64,000 bases of DNA. Source: Acetivibrio sp. MSJd-27 (GTDB lineage Bacteria > Bacillota > Clostridia > UMGS1840 > HGM11507). The stretch is taken from NCBI RefSeq assembly GCF_018918095.1, contig NZ_JAHLPV010000010.1:1-64000 (forward strand). The letters are read 5' to 3'. Below the pieces are notes generated by a model, which saw nothing but the letters and a program-made list of their open reading frames with translations, did no database searches and was not told the origin of the DNA. The translations under genes and the position numbers were made by a program. Of this stretch, positions 1 to 7,876 are shown piece after piece. Every line of letters starts with the position of its first letter. Position 1 is the first letter of the stretch.

Positions 1-119
1 ATTGATTACTACAACAACGAACGGATTGTTTCTAAATTGAAAATGAGTCCGGTACAATTCCGAACTCATTCTCTTGAAAGTTAATATTTATTTTTGTCTA
101 ATCTTTGGGGGGCACTTCA
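1..119 (+). mobile_element. Right end of an IS3-family insertion sequence (partial)
   Basis: The first 84 bases read in frame to a TAA as the last 27 residues of an IS3-family transposase: the stretch contains YYNNERI and, after a few residues, MSPVQFR, the usual C-terminal tail of the OrfB DDE integrase. The non-coding tail ends in a G-rich stretch closing with CACTTCA at 113-119, which resembles the right terminal inverted repeat of IS150-like elements (about 95-119). The rest of the element lies outside the window, so neither the left end nor a target duplication can be seen. The following gene is convergent, so the insertion appears to lie just past its 3' end. Confidence 0.75.
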
Positions 120-150
120 GCTTCCGTCCCTTTTATCTTATTCTATATAA

Positions 151-1545
151 CTATTTCACAATTTTCGGCAGGCTCGCTGCAGCCGCAGACTGGCCTACAC
201 GTCTTGTCTTTTCATCCGGCACATGCAACTCTGCTTTCTTGGCCAGTTCCGGATATTCTTCGTTAAGAACCTTCTCGGCAAAGCGAATGATAATATCGCC
301 GCCTTTTCCGGACATGACACGTCCCAGCAGAAGCAAATGCTTCAGATCATAGAAATCTGCATAGTATGCAATGGTATGACCAAGGTATACACCGATGGAT
401 TCATAGACCTTGACAGCTCTCTCATCGTCTTTTTCCATCAGTCCCTGAACAACCTTCAGCTTATTCGCAGGAGTGTCCTTTTCATCCAGCTCAATGCCTG
501 CACGGGGAGCCAGCTTGTTGACGCTGTCCTGGGAAAAGTATTTACATCCCACGCCGATATCACCGGACCATTCGTCCACCATAGCTTCCCGCTGTGCGTC
601 TACCGGTGCAAAGGCAAGTTCGTTCAGCCAGCCGGTGATGTTGCCGTTACCGTCAACATAGCCAACCGCTTCGGAGGTTCCCATAGCAATTCCCAAAACG
701 TTGGTGTCCTCCAAGCTCATCGCACCTGCCAGTGCAGTTACGTCGCCATCATTTGCCACTTCAAAAGGAATATCACCAAACTCTTTGCAGGCACGAATAT
801 AGATATCTTTTACATGTTTGTTGAAGTCATCTTCCGGCACAGCCAAGAACAGGGAAGCAACCATTGTCCGATTGTCCACATAGATACCCGCGCTGCTGAT
901 ACCGATCGCATCCACTCTGGGCATTTTCGCCGCCGCCTTTTTCATGGAATCCAGGATCCCCTGAAAATGATATTCCGGATCCTCGGTCACCTTCGGCAGC
1001 CAAACCGTCTCATCGCTGTAAACACATTCGCCGTCGATCACCGCCGAAACCTTTCTGTCGCTTCCACCAGCGTCGAAGCCGATCCGGCAGCCGTCAAAGT
1101 TTCTTCCCACCGATTTGGACTGAATCTTTTCTTCCGGCGTTTCAGAGAGCTCCCGGTAGAGCACTTCAAAGTCTTTTTCATAAACCTTGCTCATAAAGTC
1201 AAAATCAAAGGCGCGTTTTCCGTCCTTGGCATATTCTTTTTTGATGTGCTCGTAAATCTTTTTGTCTCCGCAGATATATACTTTATACCCGCCCATGGCC
1301 CACAGAAGGAATTTTACCATTCTTTCCGCATAAAAGCAGTCGGCCTCAAACATTTCTTCTGTGCCGTGAATTTTTGTTTTGAACACAGATGTGTAGCCTG
1401 CATTTCTTTCCACAGCGATATTCAACTCTTTTGTCGCTGTTTTCAAAAACGCCGTGTTAAACGCGTGCATCGGAATGAAGCCTTCATCCAGAACAGGCAT
1501 GTTCTGAACGTCAAATTCAATCCCTAAAAAGTTAATGTGTTTCAT
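151..1545 (-). CDS. ROK-family sugar kinase-like protein with N-terminal extension
   Basis: 464 aa. The C-terminal two thirds look like a ROK/actin-fold sugar kinase: a phosphate-1-like motif (IGFDAGGSDRKVSAV) near residue 155, ISSAGIYVDN, a VANDGDVTALAGA segment in the position of the catalytic Asp region, and GIAMGTSEAVGYVD. ROK kinases are usually near 300 aa; here about 145 extra residues precede the fold and I do not recognise them. The usual ROK zinc-binding CxCGxxGC motif is not visible. The start is an ATG with a good SD (GGAGG) 5 bases upstream. It is the last gene of a minus-strand group with a sugar isomerase and a Gfo/Idh oxidoreductase, which suggests phosphorylation of a sugar in a catabolic route. 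Substrate unknown; a non-catalytic regulatory role is possible. Confidence 0.72.
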   Translation of the reverse strand: MKHINFLGIEFDVQNMPVLDEGFIPMHAFNTAFLKTATKELNIAVERNAGYTSVFKTKIHGTEEMFEADCFYAERMVKFLLWAMGGYKVYICGDKKIYEHIKKEYAKDGKRAFDFDFMSKVYEKDFEVLYRELSETPEEKIQSKSVGRNFDGCRIGFDAGGSDRKVSAVIDGECVYSDETVWLPKVTEDPEYHFQGILDSMKKAAAKMPRVDAIGISSAGIYVDNRTMVASLFLAVPEDDFNKHVKDIYIRACKEFGDIPFEVANDGDVTALAGAMSLEDTNVLGIAMGTSEAVGYVDGNGNITGWLNELAFAPVDAQREAMVDEWSGDIGVGCKYFSQDSVNKLAPRAGIELDEKDTPANKLKVVQGLMEKDDERAVKVYESIGVYLGHTIAYYADFYDLKHLLLLGRVMSGKGGDIIIRFAEKVLNEEYPELAKKAELHVPDEKTRRVGQSAAAASLPKIVK

Positions 1546-1628
1546 AGGATTACCTCCAATATATTTAAAATCTTTTGTTGCCTTTTTTCAGAGCACACCG
1601 GGATTCTAAATATATCGCCGGCGTCTCC

Positions 1629-2447
1629 TTACTGTATCATTTCTTTTAAGCGGAGAAAACTCTGCTTTGTCTCCTCATAGACATCTTCCCCATCGCCTTC
1701 ATACTCCAGTGAAATGTAGCCTTCAAATTTCTTTTTGGAGAGAAAGCCGATAATTTCTTTCAGCGGGACTTCCCCCTCTCCGATAACCGTACCGTTATAC
1801 TGGGTTCCGTTCACCGAAGTATAGGTTCCGCTTTGTACCTCTATAAAATCTTTGAAGTGCACATGGGCAACATACTCATTGACCTTCTGTACCGCTTCAA
1901 ATGGATCTTCATTGACCAGCATGAAATTTCCGGTATCGGTTACAGCCCTTAAATAGTCTGAGCCGACCGATTCAATAATATGACGGATTTGATCGCTTTT
2001 TCCTGCAAACAGCCCATGATTTTCCAAAACCAAAGTGACCTTTTTTTCTTCCGCATAGGGCATAACTTTTCGGAAACCCTCGATAATCCAGTCTCTTCCC
2101 TGTTCGTAGGAGATACCCTCCTTCACATTGCCGGAAAACACGCGGCACAGACCGGACTCGAAGAATACCGCGTCATCAATTGCTTCTTTGACCTTTTCCG
2201 CCGCCGCTTCCCGCTCGGCAGGCTCTGCGGACACGAAATCATTCCCGCCGGAAAAGCAGGCTGCCTTTACGCCCTTTCCCCGCATGTATGCTCTGACATC
2301 CTCTTTTTCAGCCCTGTCCGCAAACAACATGTAAACCAGTTCAGCATCTGCTCCCAGCGACGCACATAAATCAATAAAATCCCGATTGGTGGACAATCCG
2401 GCGCGCAGAGATCTCTGAACACACCAGTTACTGACAGAAAGTTTCAT
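1629..2447 (-). CDS. Sugar phosphate isomerase/epimerase (xylose isomerase-like TIM barrel)
   Basis: 272 aa, a normal length for the AP endonuclease 2/xylose isomerase-like TIM-barrel family. Visible family features are the N-terminal SNWCVQRSL start strand, a central LENHGLFAGKSDQI (metal-binding Glu and His), AVTDTGNFML (Asp), HVHFKDF (the His pair near residue 195) and a terminal SLEYEGDGED (Glu). Members isomerise or epimerise keto-sugars or inositol derivatives with a divalent metal. The gene sits 10 bases after the Gfo/Idh oxidoreductase stop and upstream of the ROK-type gene, so the three are probably co-transcribed. The exact substrate cannot be read from the sequence. Confidence 0.85.
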   Translation of the reverse strand: MKLSVSNWCVQRSLRAGLSTNRDFIDLCASLGADAELVYMLFADRAEKEDVRAYMRGKGVKAACFSGGNDFVSAEPAEREAAAEKVKEAIDDAVFFESGLCRVFSGNVKEGISYEQGRDWIIEGFRKVMPYAEEKKVTLVLENHGLFAGKSDQIRHIIESVGSDYLRAVTDTGNFMLVNEDPFEAVQKVNEYVAHVHFKDFIEVQSGTYTSVNGTQYNGTVIGEGEVPLKEIIGFLSKKKFEGYISLEYEGDGEDVYEETKQSFLRLKEMIQ

Positions 2448-2457
2448 TGGGCACCTC

Positions 2458-3507
2458 CTACAGTTCCACTTCGCGTTTCTGTTCCGCAGACCGGTAGACA
2501 GCGTCCAGAATCTTCATCAGTTCCACCCCGTCTTCCACAGGGTTCCTGCACATCGTCCCATTTTCGATACAGTCGATAAAATGGGCGGTTTCCGCCTTGA
2601 AGTTATCCTCAAAGGGATCTTTGGGAATCGTGTATTTTGGTGTCAAATCCATCAGATAATCTTCCATTTTGGAATAGATCACTAAATTGGGCTCCAGCAT
2701 TGCGCCGGCTTTTGTCCCCTGCAGTTCAACGGACAGAACGTCCTCTTTGATGTGCTCGTTAAAGCTGGCTTCTACATGCATCACCGCTCCGTTGTCAAAA
2801 CGGATAATGGCAGTGGCAAAATCCTCCACAGAACACTCTTTGCTGGGATCCGCAGGATTATACCGGTTGTAGGCTTTTACTTCCAGCTCCGGGCCGATAT
2901 TATCAAAAACAGCGCCTGAAACCGTTACCGCTTTCGGCTTGCCCATCAGATATCTGGCCAGATCAATGACATGTACGCCCAGATCAATCAGTGGTCCGCC
3001 GCCGGAACGGCTCTTGTCGGAAAACCAACCGCAAGGATTCCCGCAGCGGCGGCGGCATACTGCTTTCACATAATTAATCTGTCCCAGATAATCCTTGTCT
3101 ATAAAATCCTTGAGAATATTGGCGTTTGCGCCAAAACGGCGGACAAACCCAACCATCAGCAGCTTCCCTGTCTCCTCTTTCGCTTTTTGGATCTCCTCCG
3201 CCTGCTGTGCATTCATCGCCAAAGGCTTTTCACACAGCACATGCTTGCCGGCCTTTAGCCCGGCGATGGAGATCTCCGCATGTGAATTGTTCCAGGTACA
3301 GACACTGACGGCATCCAGTTCAGGGAGTTTCAGCATTTCTTTGTAATCGGTAAAGACCTTTTCAATACCGTGGTCTTCCGCATATTTTTGGGCTCTTTCC
3401 CCATTGATGTCACAGCATGCGACGACCTTCACATTTTCAAGGGCCTGATAGCCCTTCAAATGGAACCTGCTGATATTGCCGGTTCCGATAATTCCTACTT
3501 GAATCAT
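2458..3507 (-). CDS. Gfo/Idh/MocA family NAD(P)-dependent oxidoreductase
   Basis: The protein opens with a Rossmann dinucleotide-binding motif (VGIIGTGNISRFHLKGY), then CTWNNSHAEISI, the family hallmark GKHVLCEKPLAMN (the catalytic Lys of EKP) and a C-terminal dimerisation domain containing GGGPLIDLGVHVIDLARYL. Family members oxidise or reduce sugars, inositols or their derivatives with NAD(H) or NADP(H). The open frame runs further upstream to 3588, but the residues before the Rossmann fold look non-coding. I chose the ATG at 3507 because an SD-like GGTGG lies about 8 bases before it; an ATG at 3513 is nearly as good. First gene of a three-gene operon whose promoter region lies at about 3510-3870. 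Confidence 0.88.
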   Translation of the reverse strand: MIQVGIIGTGNISRFHLKGYQALENVKVVACCDINGERAQKYAEDHGIEKVFTDYKEMLKLPELDAVSVCTWNNSHAEISIAGLKAGKHVLCEKPLAMNAQQAEEIQKAKEETGKLLMVGFVRRFGANANILKDFIDKDYLGQINYVKAVCRRRCGNPCGWFSDKSRSGGGPLIDLGVHVIDLARYLMGKPKAVTVSGAVFDNIGPELEVKAYNRYNPADPSKECSVEDFATAIIRFDNGAVMHVEASFNEHIKEDVLSVELQGTKAGAMLEPNLVIYSKMEDYLMDLTPKYTIPKDPFEDNFKAETAHFIDCIENGTMCRNPVEDGVELMKILDAVYRSAEQKREVEL

Positions 3508-3606
3508 TTTCATTTCCACCCTTCCGGCATTTTTATAACAAGAGTAAAACGCTTTTGTGCGACAAAAGCCACCCTTTAAGCATTTCAACCCTCAATGCTC
3601 ATGGTC

Positions 3607-3612
3607 ATTATA
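3607..3612 (-). promoter_or_regulatory. Candidate -10 box of the sugar operon promoter
   Basis: A perfect TATAAT is read on the minus strand about 95 bases upstream of the oxidoreductase start. No good -35 box is seen at 16-18 bases, which would fit a promoter that needs an activator such as the AraC-type protein encoded just upstream. Inference from sequence only. Confidence 0.4.
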
Positions 3613-3665
3613 TACCCATTGCAGCAAGCCGTATTTAGTATTATTTGTGTTTTTATTTGTTCAAA

Positions 3666-3675
3666 CTTAATTAAG
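3666..3675. promoter_or_regulatory. Palindrome CTTAATTAAG, copy 1 of an operator-like motif
   Basis: A perfect 10-bp palindrome upstream of the sugar operon. Its core ACTTAATTAA recurs twice, as the two arms of the larger inverted repeat about 90 bases away. Repetition of the same core suggests protein binding sites, but AT-rich palindromes also arise by chance. Confidence 0.4.
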
Positions 3676-3755
3676 AAGTTTAACAAAGTTGCTAAATCAA
3701 AAAGTGTGGAGTCGATATGAAGTTGTGAAGATGTTTGAAAAAATTCAAGCAGGCG

Positions 3756-3780
3756 ACTTAATTAAAAAATTTAATTAAGT
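3756..3780. promoter_or_regulatory. 25-bp inverted repeat, operator-like
   Basis: Two perfect 11-base arms (ACTTAATTAAA and its complement) are separated by only AAA. It lies about 150 bases upstream of the candidate -10 box of the sugar operon and shares its core with the palindrome at 3666-3675. Symmetry suits a dimeric repressor or an AraC-type dimer. The regulator is unknown; the adjacent AraC protein is the obvious candidate. Confidence 0.45.
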
Positions 3781-3831
3781 TCCCACAAATTTATTTTACT
3801 CTATTTTCTTTTAAAAAGCAATATTTGCAAG

Positions 3832-3852
3832 TTAATTTATCAGATAAATTAA
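3832..3852. promoter_or_regulatory. 21-bp near-perfect palindrome after the AraC gene
   Basis: Ten-base arms TTAATTTATC and GATAAATTAA flank a single A, 20 bases past the stop of the AraC gene. The single-base centre and absence of a T-run argue against an intrinsic terminator; a DNA binding site is more likely. Confidence 0.4.
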
Positions 3853-3872
3853 TATGCGTGCAGCCAATGTCT

Positions 3873-4751
3873 TTATGAATTGATGGATTTATACTGAGAA
3901 GGGCTCATCCCAAACCGTTTTTTAAACGCTCTGGAAAAAGCATGAATTGTCTGGTAATTTAACTTATCCGCAATATCGGTGATGGACATGTCCGTTGTCG
4001 TCAGCCAGGATACTGCCACGTCAAACCGTTTTTTATTATAATAGTCCCCGATGCTGGTTCCCATCTCCTGCTTAAAGATATGAGCAAGATAATTATAGCT
4101 GTAATCAAAGTCATCCGCGATCGAAACCAAATCCTTCAGCGTCAAAATATTGGTATCGATATAATTGATAACCTCATAAACCACTTTCTGGATATTATTC
4201 TTGAATTTATTCGGTTTATAAATGGAAAACATATTATTGTAAAAACTTCTGTATGTGCTGATGATAATCTCCTCCAAATAATTAGAGATCATCATGCTGG
4301 AAAAGTTCTTTAAGTGAATTAATTCATTAAACAGGCGGATAAAGCAGGTTTCAATATCAAAATTGTCCTCACAGCGGGGAAAAGAAATACCGTTCATTTT
4401 ATCTATGATATCCTTCATCTCTCCCCCTTCCGCAATTTCCAGTCCCAGATAAAAAAAGCGGAACGGCTCAATATAGTCGGCCTGCCCGTGATGTTTTGAT
4501 CCCAGCTTGGAAAGAAAGATATCCCCTGCTTTGACCTCATACTCTTCCCCGTCTATGGCGAACATTCCTTTGCCGGAATAAATATAAGTGATTTCAAAAC
4601 AAATCTGGGGATGCTCTTTGACAATATAGCCGCTGTCGCAGCTTAAATCCCCAATCTGTATCAGACGAACATTTCCGAAAACGGGGGCATCTTCCGGATA
4701 ATAATTTTCAAAATGAAATTTTTTCTTCGTAAAGTTTGCAAAATTGTCCAT
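3873..4751 (-). CDS. AraC-family transcriptional regulator (cupin sensor plus double HTH)
   Basis: 292 aa with the standard AraC layout. The N-terminal cupin-like sensor contains FEITYIYSGKGMFAIDGEEY and GDIFLSKLGSKHHGQ (about residues 48-90). The C-terminal 100 residues carry two helix-turn-helix units, the second being MSITDIADKLNYQTIHAFSRAFKKRFGMSPSQYK. Such proteins normally bind a sugar and activate an adjacent catabolic operon. Here the gene lies immediately upstream of, and on the same strand as, the isomerase/oxidoreductase/ROK operon, so it is its likely activator. The start is an ATG with a GGAGG SD 7 bases before it. Confidence 0.9.
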   Translation of the reverse strand: MDNFANFTKKKFHFENYYPEDAPVFGNVRLIQIGDLSCDSGYIVKEHPQICFEITYIYSGKGMFAIDGEEYEVKAGDIFLSKLGSKHHGQADYIEPFRFFYLGLEIAEGGEMKDIIDKMNGISFPRCEDNFDIETCFIRLFNELIHLKNFSSMMISNYLEEIIISTYRSFYNNMFSIYKPNKFKNNIQKVVYEVINYIDTNILTLKDLVSIADDFDYSYNYLAHIFKQEMGTSIGDYYNKKRFDVAVSWLTTTDMSITDIADKLNYQTIHAFSRAFKKRFGMSPSQYKSINS

Positions 4752-4817
4752 TCAGCTGCCTCCTTCCGAATTTATTCGACATTTTTACCGGCAACGCATT
4801 CTCACAAAAGCATCTCG

Positions 4818-4950
4818 CTTCAATAAGGGCTTGCCCCGTCATTCAACGAGGACAAGAACACTGCTTAGCAGTGCCGCACTAAGCGGGAGATTGTACTCCC
4901 GCCGACTGCGGATATGGAATCCGCCGCCTTAAGAGGCGGCGGACATCTTG
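4818..4950. repeat. Hairpin-rich dispersed repeat, copy A
   Basis: This stretch shares three blocks with 14358-14467 in the same order: CTTCAATAAGGG, a short hairpin and CCCGTCATTCAACG; then a stem-loop with a GATTG.AC core (here arms GCGGGAG and CTCCCGC at 4883-4902); then GGAA.CCGCC.CCT..AGAGG followed by CATCTT (4916-4949). It also has its own stem CACTGC/GCAGTG at 4860-4874. The ordered hairpins and loss of similarity outside suggest a small mobile element relic or a structured RNA. The CATTCAAC after a short hairpin recalls right ends of IS200/IS605-type elements (inference). Confidence 0.6.
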
Positions 4951-5145
4951 CCCGCAGTTATAGTTATATTTTAATACTTCTGCCCCTGCTTGTCAATAAA
5001 ATTTCCACCCTCGAAGGGCTTTGAAATTTTACGGAATAAATTTAGAAAATGGTGTAAAAATAAACAGTAGATAAAATGCTGGAATAAATGGAAATGGTTT
5101 GAGATACAAACTGCTTCCAAAAAACATCAGAAAGGTAAGAGTACC
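4951..5145. other. Upstream region of sleB, no gene seen
   Basis: AT-rich spacer between repeat A and sleB. No open frame with an SD or homology was recognised. A weak forespore-type promoter candidate is listed separately. Confidence 0.6.
5082..5109 (+). promoter_or_regulatory. Candidate sigma-G-type promoter of sleB-ypeB
   Basis: GAATA at 5082-5086 and GATACAA at 5103-5109 are separated by 16 bases. They resemble the sigma-G -35 (GNATA) and -10 (CATACTA) elements. In Bacillus the sleB operon is transcribed in the forespore by sigma G. The match is imperfect, so this is a weak inference. Confidence 0.3.
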
Positions 5146-5616
5146 ATGAAACAAACGGATAAAAGAACCCTTCTTTTCCTCCTTGCTTTTGCATTTATTT
5201 TAGGCGGAATCAAAATGCTTGCCTCCCTGGAGAGCCCCGTAGAAGCGTCCCCCGCCAACACCAGCGACACCCAGCTTTTGGCCAGATGCGTCAATGGGGA
5301 GGCCAGGGGGGAACCATTCGAGGGACAGGTGGCGGTAGCGGCCGTTATATTAAACCGTGTAAAGCACGCTTCCTTTCCCAATACCATCCCGGGAGTCATT
5401 TATCAGCCAGGAGCATTCACCGCCGTGTCCGACGGACAAATCAACGTGCCGATCGATCCCAATTCTTCGGTTTACAAAGCTTGCGAATCCGCTATGAATG
5501 GTTGGGATCCCTCAGAGGGTGCCATTTACTATTATAACCCTTCCACGGCAACAAATAAATGGATTTTTTCCCGTCCTCTCATCAAAACCATCGGAAAACA
5601 CCGTTTTTGTAACTAG
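5146..5616 (+). CDS. sleB: SleB-type spore cortex-lytic hydrolase
   Basis: 156 aa. An N-terminal hydrophobic signal (about residues 8-26) precedes the Hydrolase_2/SleB catalytic domain: LLARCVNGEARGEPFEGQVA with the catalytic Glu of GEAR, AAVILNRV, and the hallmark YQPGAFTAVSDGQ. The enzyme cleaves spore cortex peptidoglycan at germination. Bacillus SleB is about 300 aa with a peptidoglycan-binding domain before the catalytic one; that domain is absent, so in architecture this resembles CwlJ, but the signal sequence and the ypeB gene 10 bases downstream favour SleB. The start is an ATG behind AAAGGTAAG. Confidence 0.9.
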   Translation: MKQTDKRTLLFLLAFAFILGGIKMLASLESPVEASPANTSDTQLLARCVNGEARGEPFEGQVAVAAVILNRVKHASFPNTIPGVIYQPGAFTAVSDGQINVPIDPNSSVYKACESAMNGWDPSEGAIYYYNPSTATNKWIFSRPLIKTIGKHRFCN

Positions 5617-5626
5617 GAGGTACTAA

Positions 5627-6985
5627 ATGGATTTTATAAGAAGACACAAATCAAGTATTGCCATAACAGCCGTTGCCCTTGCATTGCTCATCGGTCTGGG
5701 GACCTATACCTATAACCGGGTAGAGGCATACGAATTAAAAGTGGAAAATCAATACCGCCGCGCCTTTTATGATCTCACAGATTCGGTGAAAAATATTGAC
5801 GTTGCTCTTTCCAAGGGAATCATCACTACGGAACCAAAGCATCTTGCCCAGATTGCAAATGAAATCACTCAATACTCTTCCTATGCGAAAGCCTGCCTTG
5901 GCCAGCTTCCCATCGAGGACGCCACATTAGAGAATACCCAAAAATTTCTGACACAGGTGGGGGATTATACCCGTATGCTTGCATCAAAATCCATTGACAA
6001 CGTGCCAATTACAGAACAGCAGCATCAAACAATGATGGAACTTTCCAAATACGCAAACGAGCTGTTTCAGTCTCTGAATGGACTTGAAGAACAGATTCTC
6101 AGCAGCAAAAAAGGCTTTTCCGATATCGTTGCTACAGCCCATGAAGCCCAGCAGGCCGGCGGAAGCGAAGCCAGTCAAAATGCCTTTTCGGATATTGAAG
6201 CAAACTTTCTGAATTACCCCTCCCTCATTTATGACGGTCCATTTTCCGACCATATGGAAAACATCGAGCCGGAAATGCTGAAAGGCATGCCTGAAGTATC
6301 GCTGGAAGAAGCGAAACAAAAAGCGCTTGACTTTATCGGGAGTGACAAGGTAAAATCACTGGAACATGCCTCTGACGGCGAAGGCAGGATCCATACCTAT
6401 GGATTTACCGCCGTCACCGATGATGAGAACCGTTCCATTTATATAAGCGTCACCAAGCAGGGCGGTTATGTCATCTCCATGCTTGACACAAAAAATGTAG
6501 AGGCAAGCGATCTGAACTATGAGGAAGGAATACGCATTTCTCAGGAATTTTTAAACACGAAAGGATTCCACAATTTTAAGGATAGTTACTATGAAGTGGT
6601 TGACGGTATCATGACAATCAATTTTGCCGCTACCCAAGATGGCGTTATCCTATATCCGGATTTGATTAAGCTGAAGATTGCCGGTGACACAAAAGAAATC
6701 ATCGGATTTGAAGCCAGAGGATATCTCACCCACCATAAACAGCGGGAACAGACCGTTCCATCAATATCTGCTGAAGCCGCAAAAAAAGATATCAATAAAA
6801 ATCTTTCCACCGATAAAGTAAATCTGTGTTATATTCCCTTGGAGAGCGGAACGGAAGTACTTTGTTATGAGATAAAGGGAAAATTCGACAATAAAAATTA
6901 CTTGATCTATATAAACGCCAATAATGGAAATGAAGAAAAAATTCTTTTGGTGCTGGATCAGGAAAACAGTCTTCTAACCATGTGA
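5627..6985 (+). CDS. ypeB: Germination protein YpeB
   Basis: 452 aa, the usual YpeB length. A single N-terminal membrane segment (about residues 10-27) is followed by a helical region starting VENQYRRAFYDLTDSVKNID, typical of YpeB, and by C-terminal PepSY-like repeats (about 230-450), including VSLEEAKQKALDFIGSDKV and ISAEAAKKDINKNL. In Bacillus, YpeB and SleB depend on each other for stability and localisation in the dormant spore. It follows sleB by 10 bases with an AGGAGG SD, so the two form an operon. No clear terminator is seen after it. Confidence 0.93.
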   Translation: MDFIRRHKSSIAITAVALALLIGLGTYTYNRVEAYELKVENQYRRAFYDLTDSVKNIDVALSKGIITTEPKHLAQIANEITQYSSYAKACLGQLPIEDATLENTQKFLTQVGDYTRMLASKSIDNVPITEQQHQTMMELSKYANELFQSLNGLEEQILSSKKGFSDIVATAHEAQQAGGSEASQNAFSDIEANFLNYPSLIYDGPFSDHMENIEPEMLKGMPEVSLEEAKQKALDFIGSDKVKSLEHASDGEGRIHTYGFTAVTDDENRSIYISVTKQGGYVISMLDTKNVEASDLNYEEGIRISQEFLNTKGFHNFKDSYYEVVDGIMTINFAATQDGVILYPDLIKLKIAGDTKEIIGFEARGYLTHHKQREQTVPSISAEAAKKDINKNLSTDKVNLCYIPLESGTEVLCYEIKGKFDNKNYLIYINANNGNEEKILLVLDQENSLLTM

Positions 6986-7109
6986 TTTCTTGAACGAAAG
7001 AAACTAAGAAAAGCCGTTGTCCTTCCCGGACCCAGCCCCTTATCTCAGCTTTTTTCTGAAAAACAGGAAATTCGTCCAACTTTTCGAATACACTATATTG
7101 AAAAAATGG

Positions 7110-7421
7110 TTAGGATAATCGGGACAGATTTTTATTATTCTGTTTAAATTCCAAAATAACGAACTCAACAACTTCTCTCTGTGACGGAGTCAATCCGTCC
7201 ACCGAGACCATTTTCCGGCTTGTCAGCCCCAATATGTAATCCGCAGACACTTCATAGATGCCGCACAGTCTTCTCAGCACATCTAAAGAGGGGGTTTTGA
7301 TATTATTCTCATAACCACAAATAGATGCTTTTGATATATTGCATTTTCTGGCCACCTGAGCTTGTGTCATTTTTTTCTTTTCGCGAAGCTCTCGTAAGCG
7401 GTATCCGAAATCATAAACCAT
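7110..7421 (-). CDS. XRE-family helix-turn-helix regulator
   Basis: 103 aa. Residues 6-62 form a Cro/C1-type HTH: LRELREKKKMTQAQVARKCN, then ISKASICGYENN, PSLDVLRRLCGIYEVSADYILGL. The C-terminal 35 residues are charged and of unknown role. It is a single gene whose 5' side faces the promoter of a 70-aa plus-strand gene, which it might control (inference). The start is an ATG with a weak GAGGAG about 7 bases upstream. Confidence 0.85.
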   Translation of the reverse strand: MVYDFGYRLRELREKKKMTQAQVARKCNISKASICGYENNIKTPSLDVLRRLCGIYEVSADYILGLTSRKMVSVDGLTPSQREVVEFVILEFKQNNKNLSRLS

Positions 7422-7502
7422 AATAACAACTCCTCTACCATAGATTGTAATATATTGTCGTTCACTAAAAGAGTTATTTTGTCTATTTTTGTTTACTATA
7501 AG

Positions 7503-7531
7503 TTGACAACAATAAGGGGTTATGATATTCT
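7503..7531 (+). promoter_or_regulatory. Promoter of the 70-aa gene
   Basis: A perfect TTGACA at 7503-7508 and TATTCT at 7526-7531 with a 17-base spacer. This gives a leader of about 120 bases before the ATG at 7659. Confidence 0.6.
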
Positions 7532-7618
7532 ATTATTAGAAATTTTTCTTTCTGAAAAGAAGTGATTTTGGCGCCATAGGCCGAGACGATATGTATCATT
7601 CAGATCATTCTTAAGATA

Positions 7619-7639
7619 AAAACGGCGCGATGCCGTTTT
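7619..7639 (+). promoter_or_regulatory. Leader hairpin just before the SD of the 70-aa gene
   Basis: An 8-base-pair stem AAAACGGC/GCCGTTTT with loop GCGAT. Its 3' arm ends in four U residues and lies 7 bases before the GGAGG SD. It could be an attenuator or an SD-proximal control hairpin within an unusually long leader. No known riboswitch class was recognised. Confidence 0.45.
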
Positions 7640-7658
7640 AAAGATTGGAGGAACGAAA

Positions 7659-7871
7659 ATGACCGGCAATCTTCTTATGCTTATTGCCGAAAGGAGCAAT
7701 TGCTATATATCCGATCTCCATTTTGCAGACGCACTGGAGCCTCTTTTGGAAAGTATCGACTTGGAATCTTACAGTTTAGAGGAATGGAGTTATGCAATAT
7801 CTTATATCTTAGGCAGAGATATTTCATTTCATGATTACCATGAAATTTCAGCGTATATTCATTCAAAATAA
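7659..7871 (+). CDS. Small protein of unknown function (70 aa)
   Basis: 70 aa, acidic, no membrane segment or recognised motif; the C-terminal half is rich in Tyr and Ser. It has its own consensus-like promoter, an SD (GGAGG) 7 bases before the ATG and a strong terminator just after the stop, all of which support a real gene. Its position divergent from the XRE regulator suggests common control, but its function is unknown. Confidence 0.65.
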   Translation: MTGNLLMLIAERSNCYISDLHFADALEPLLESIDLESYSLEEWSYAISYILGRDISFHDYHEISAYIHSK

Positions 7872-7876
7872 AAAGC

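Noticed and set aside
223-1527. 434-aa plus-strand frame
   Set aside because: Antisense to the ROK-type gene, whose protein shows clear family motifs; this frame shows none.
3832-3852. Terminator of the AraC gene
   Set aside because: Single-base loop, AT-only stem and no T-run; more like a binding site.
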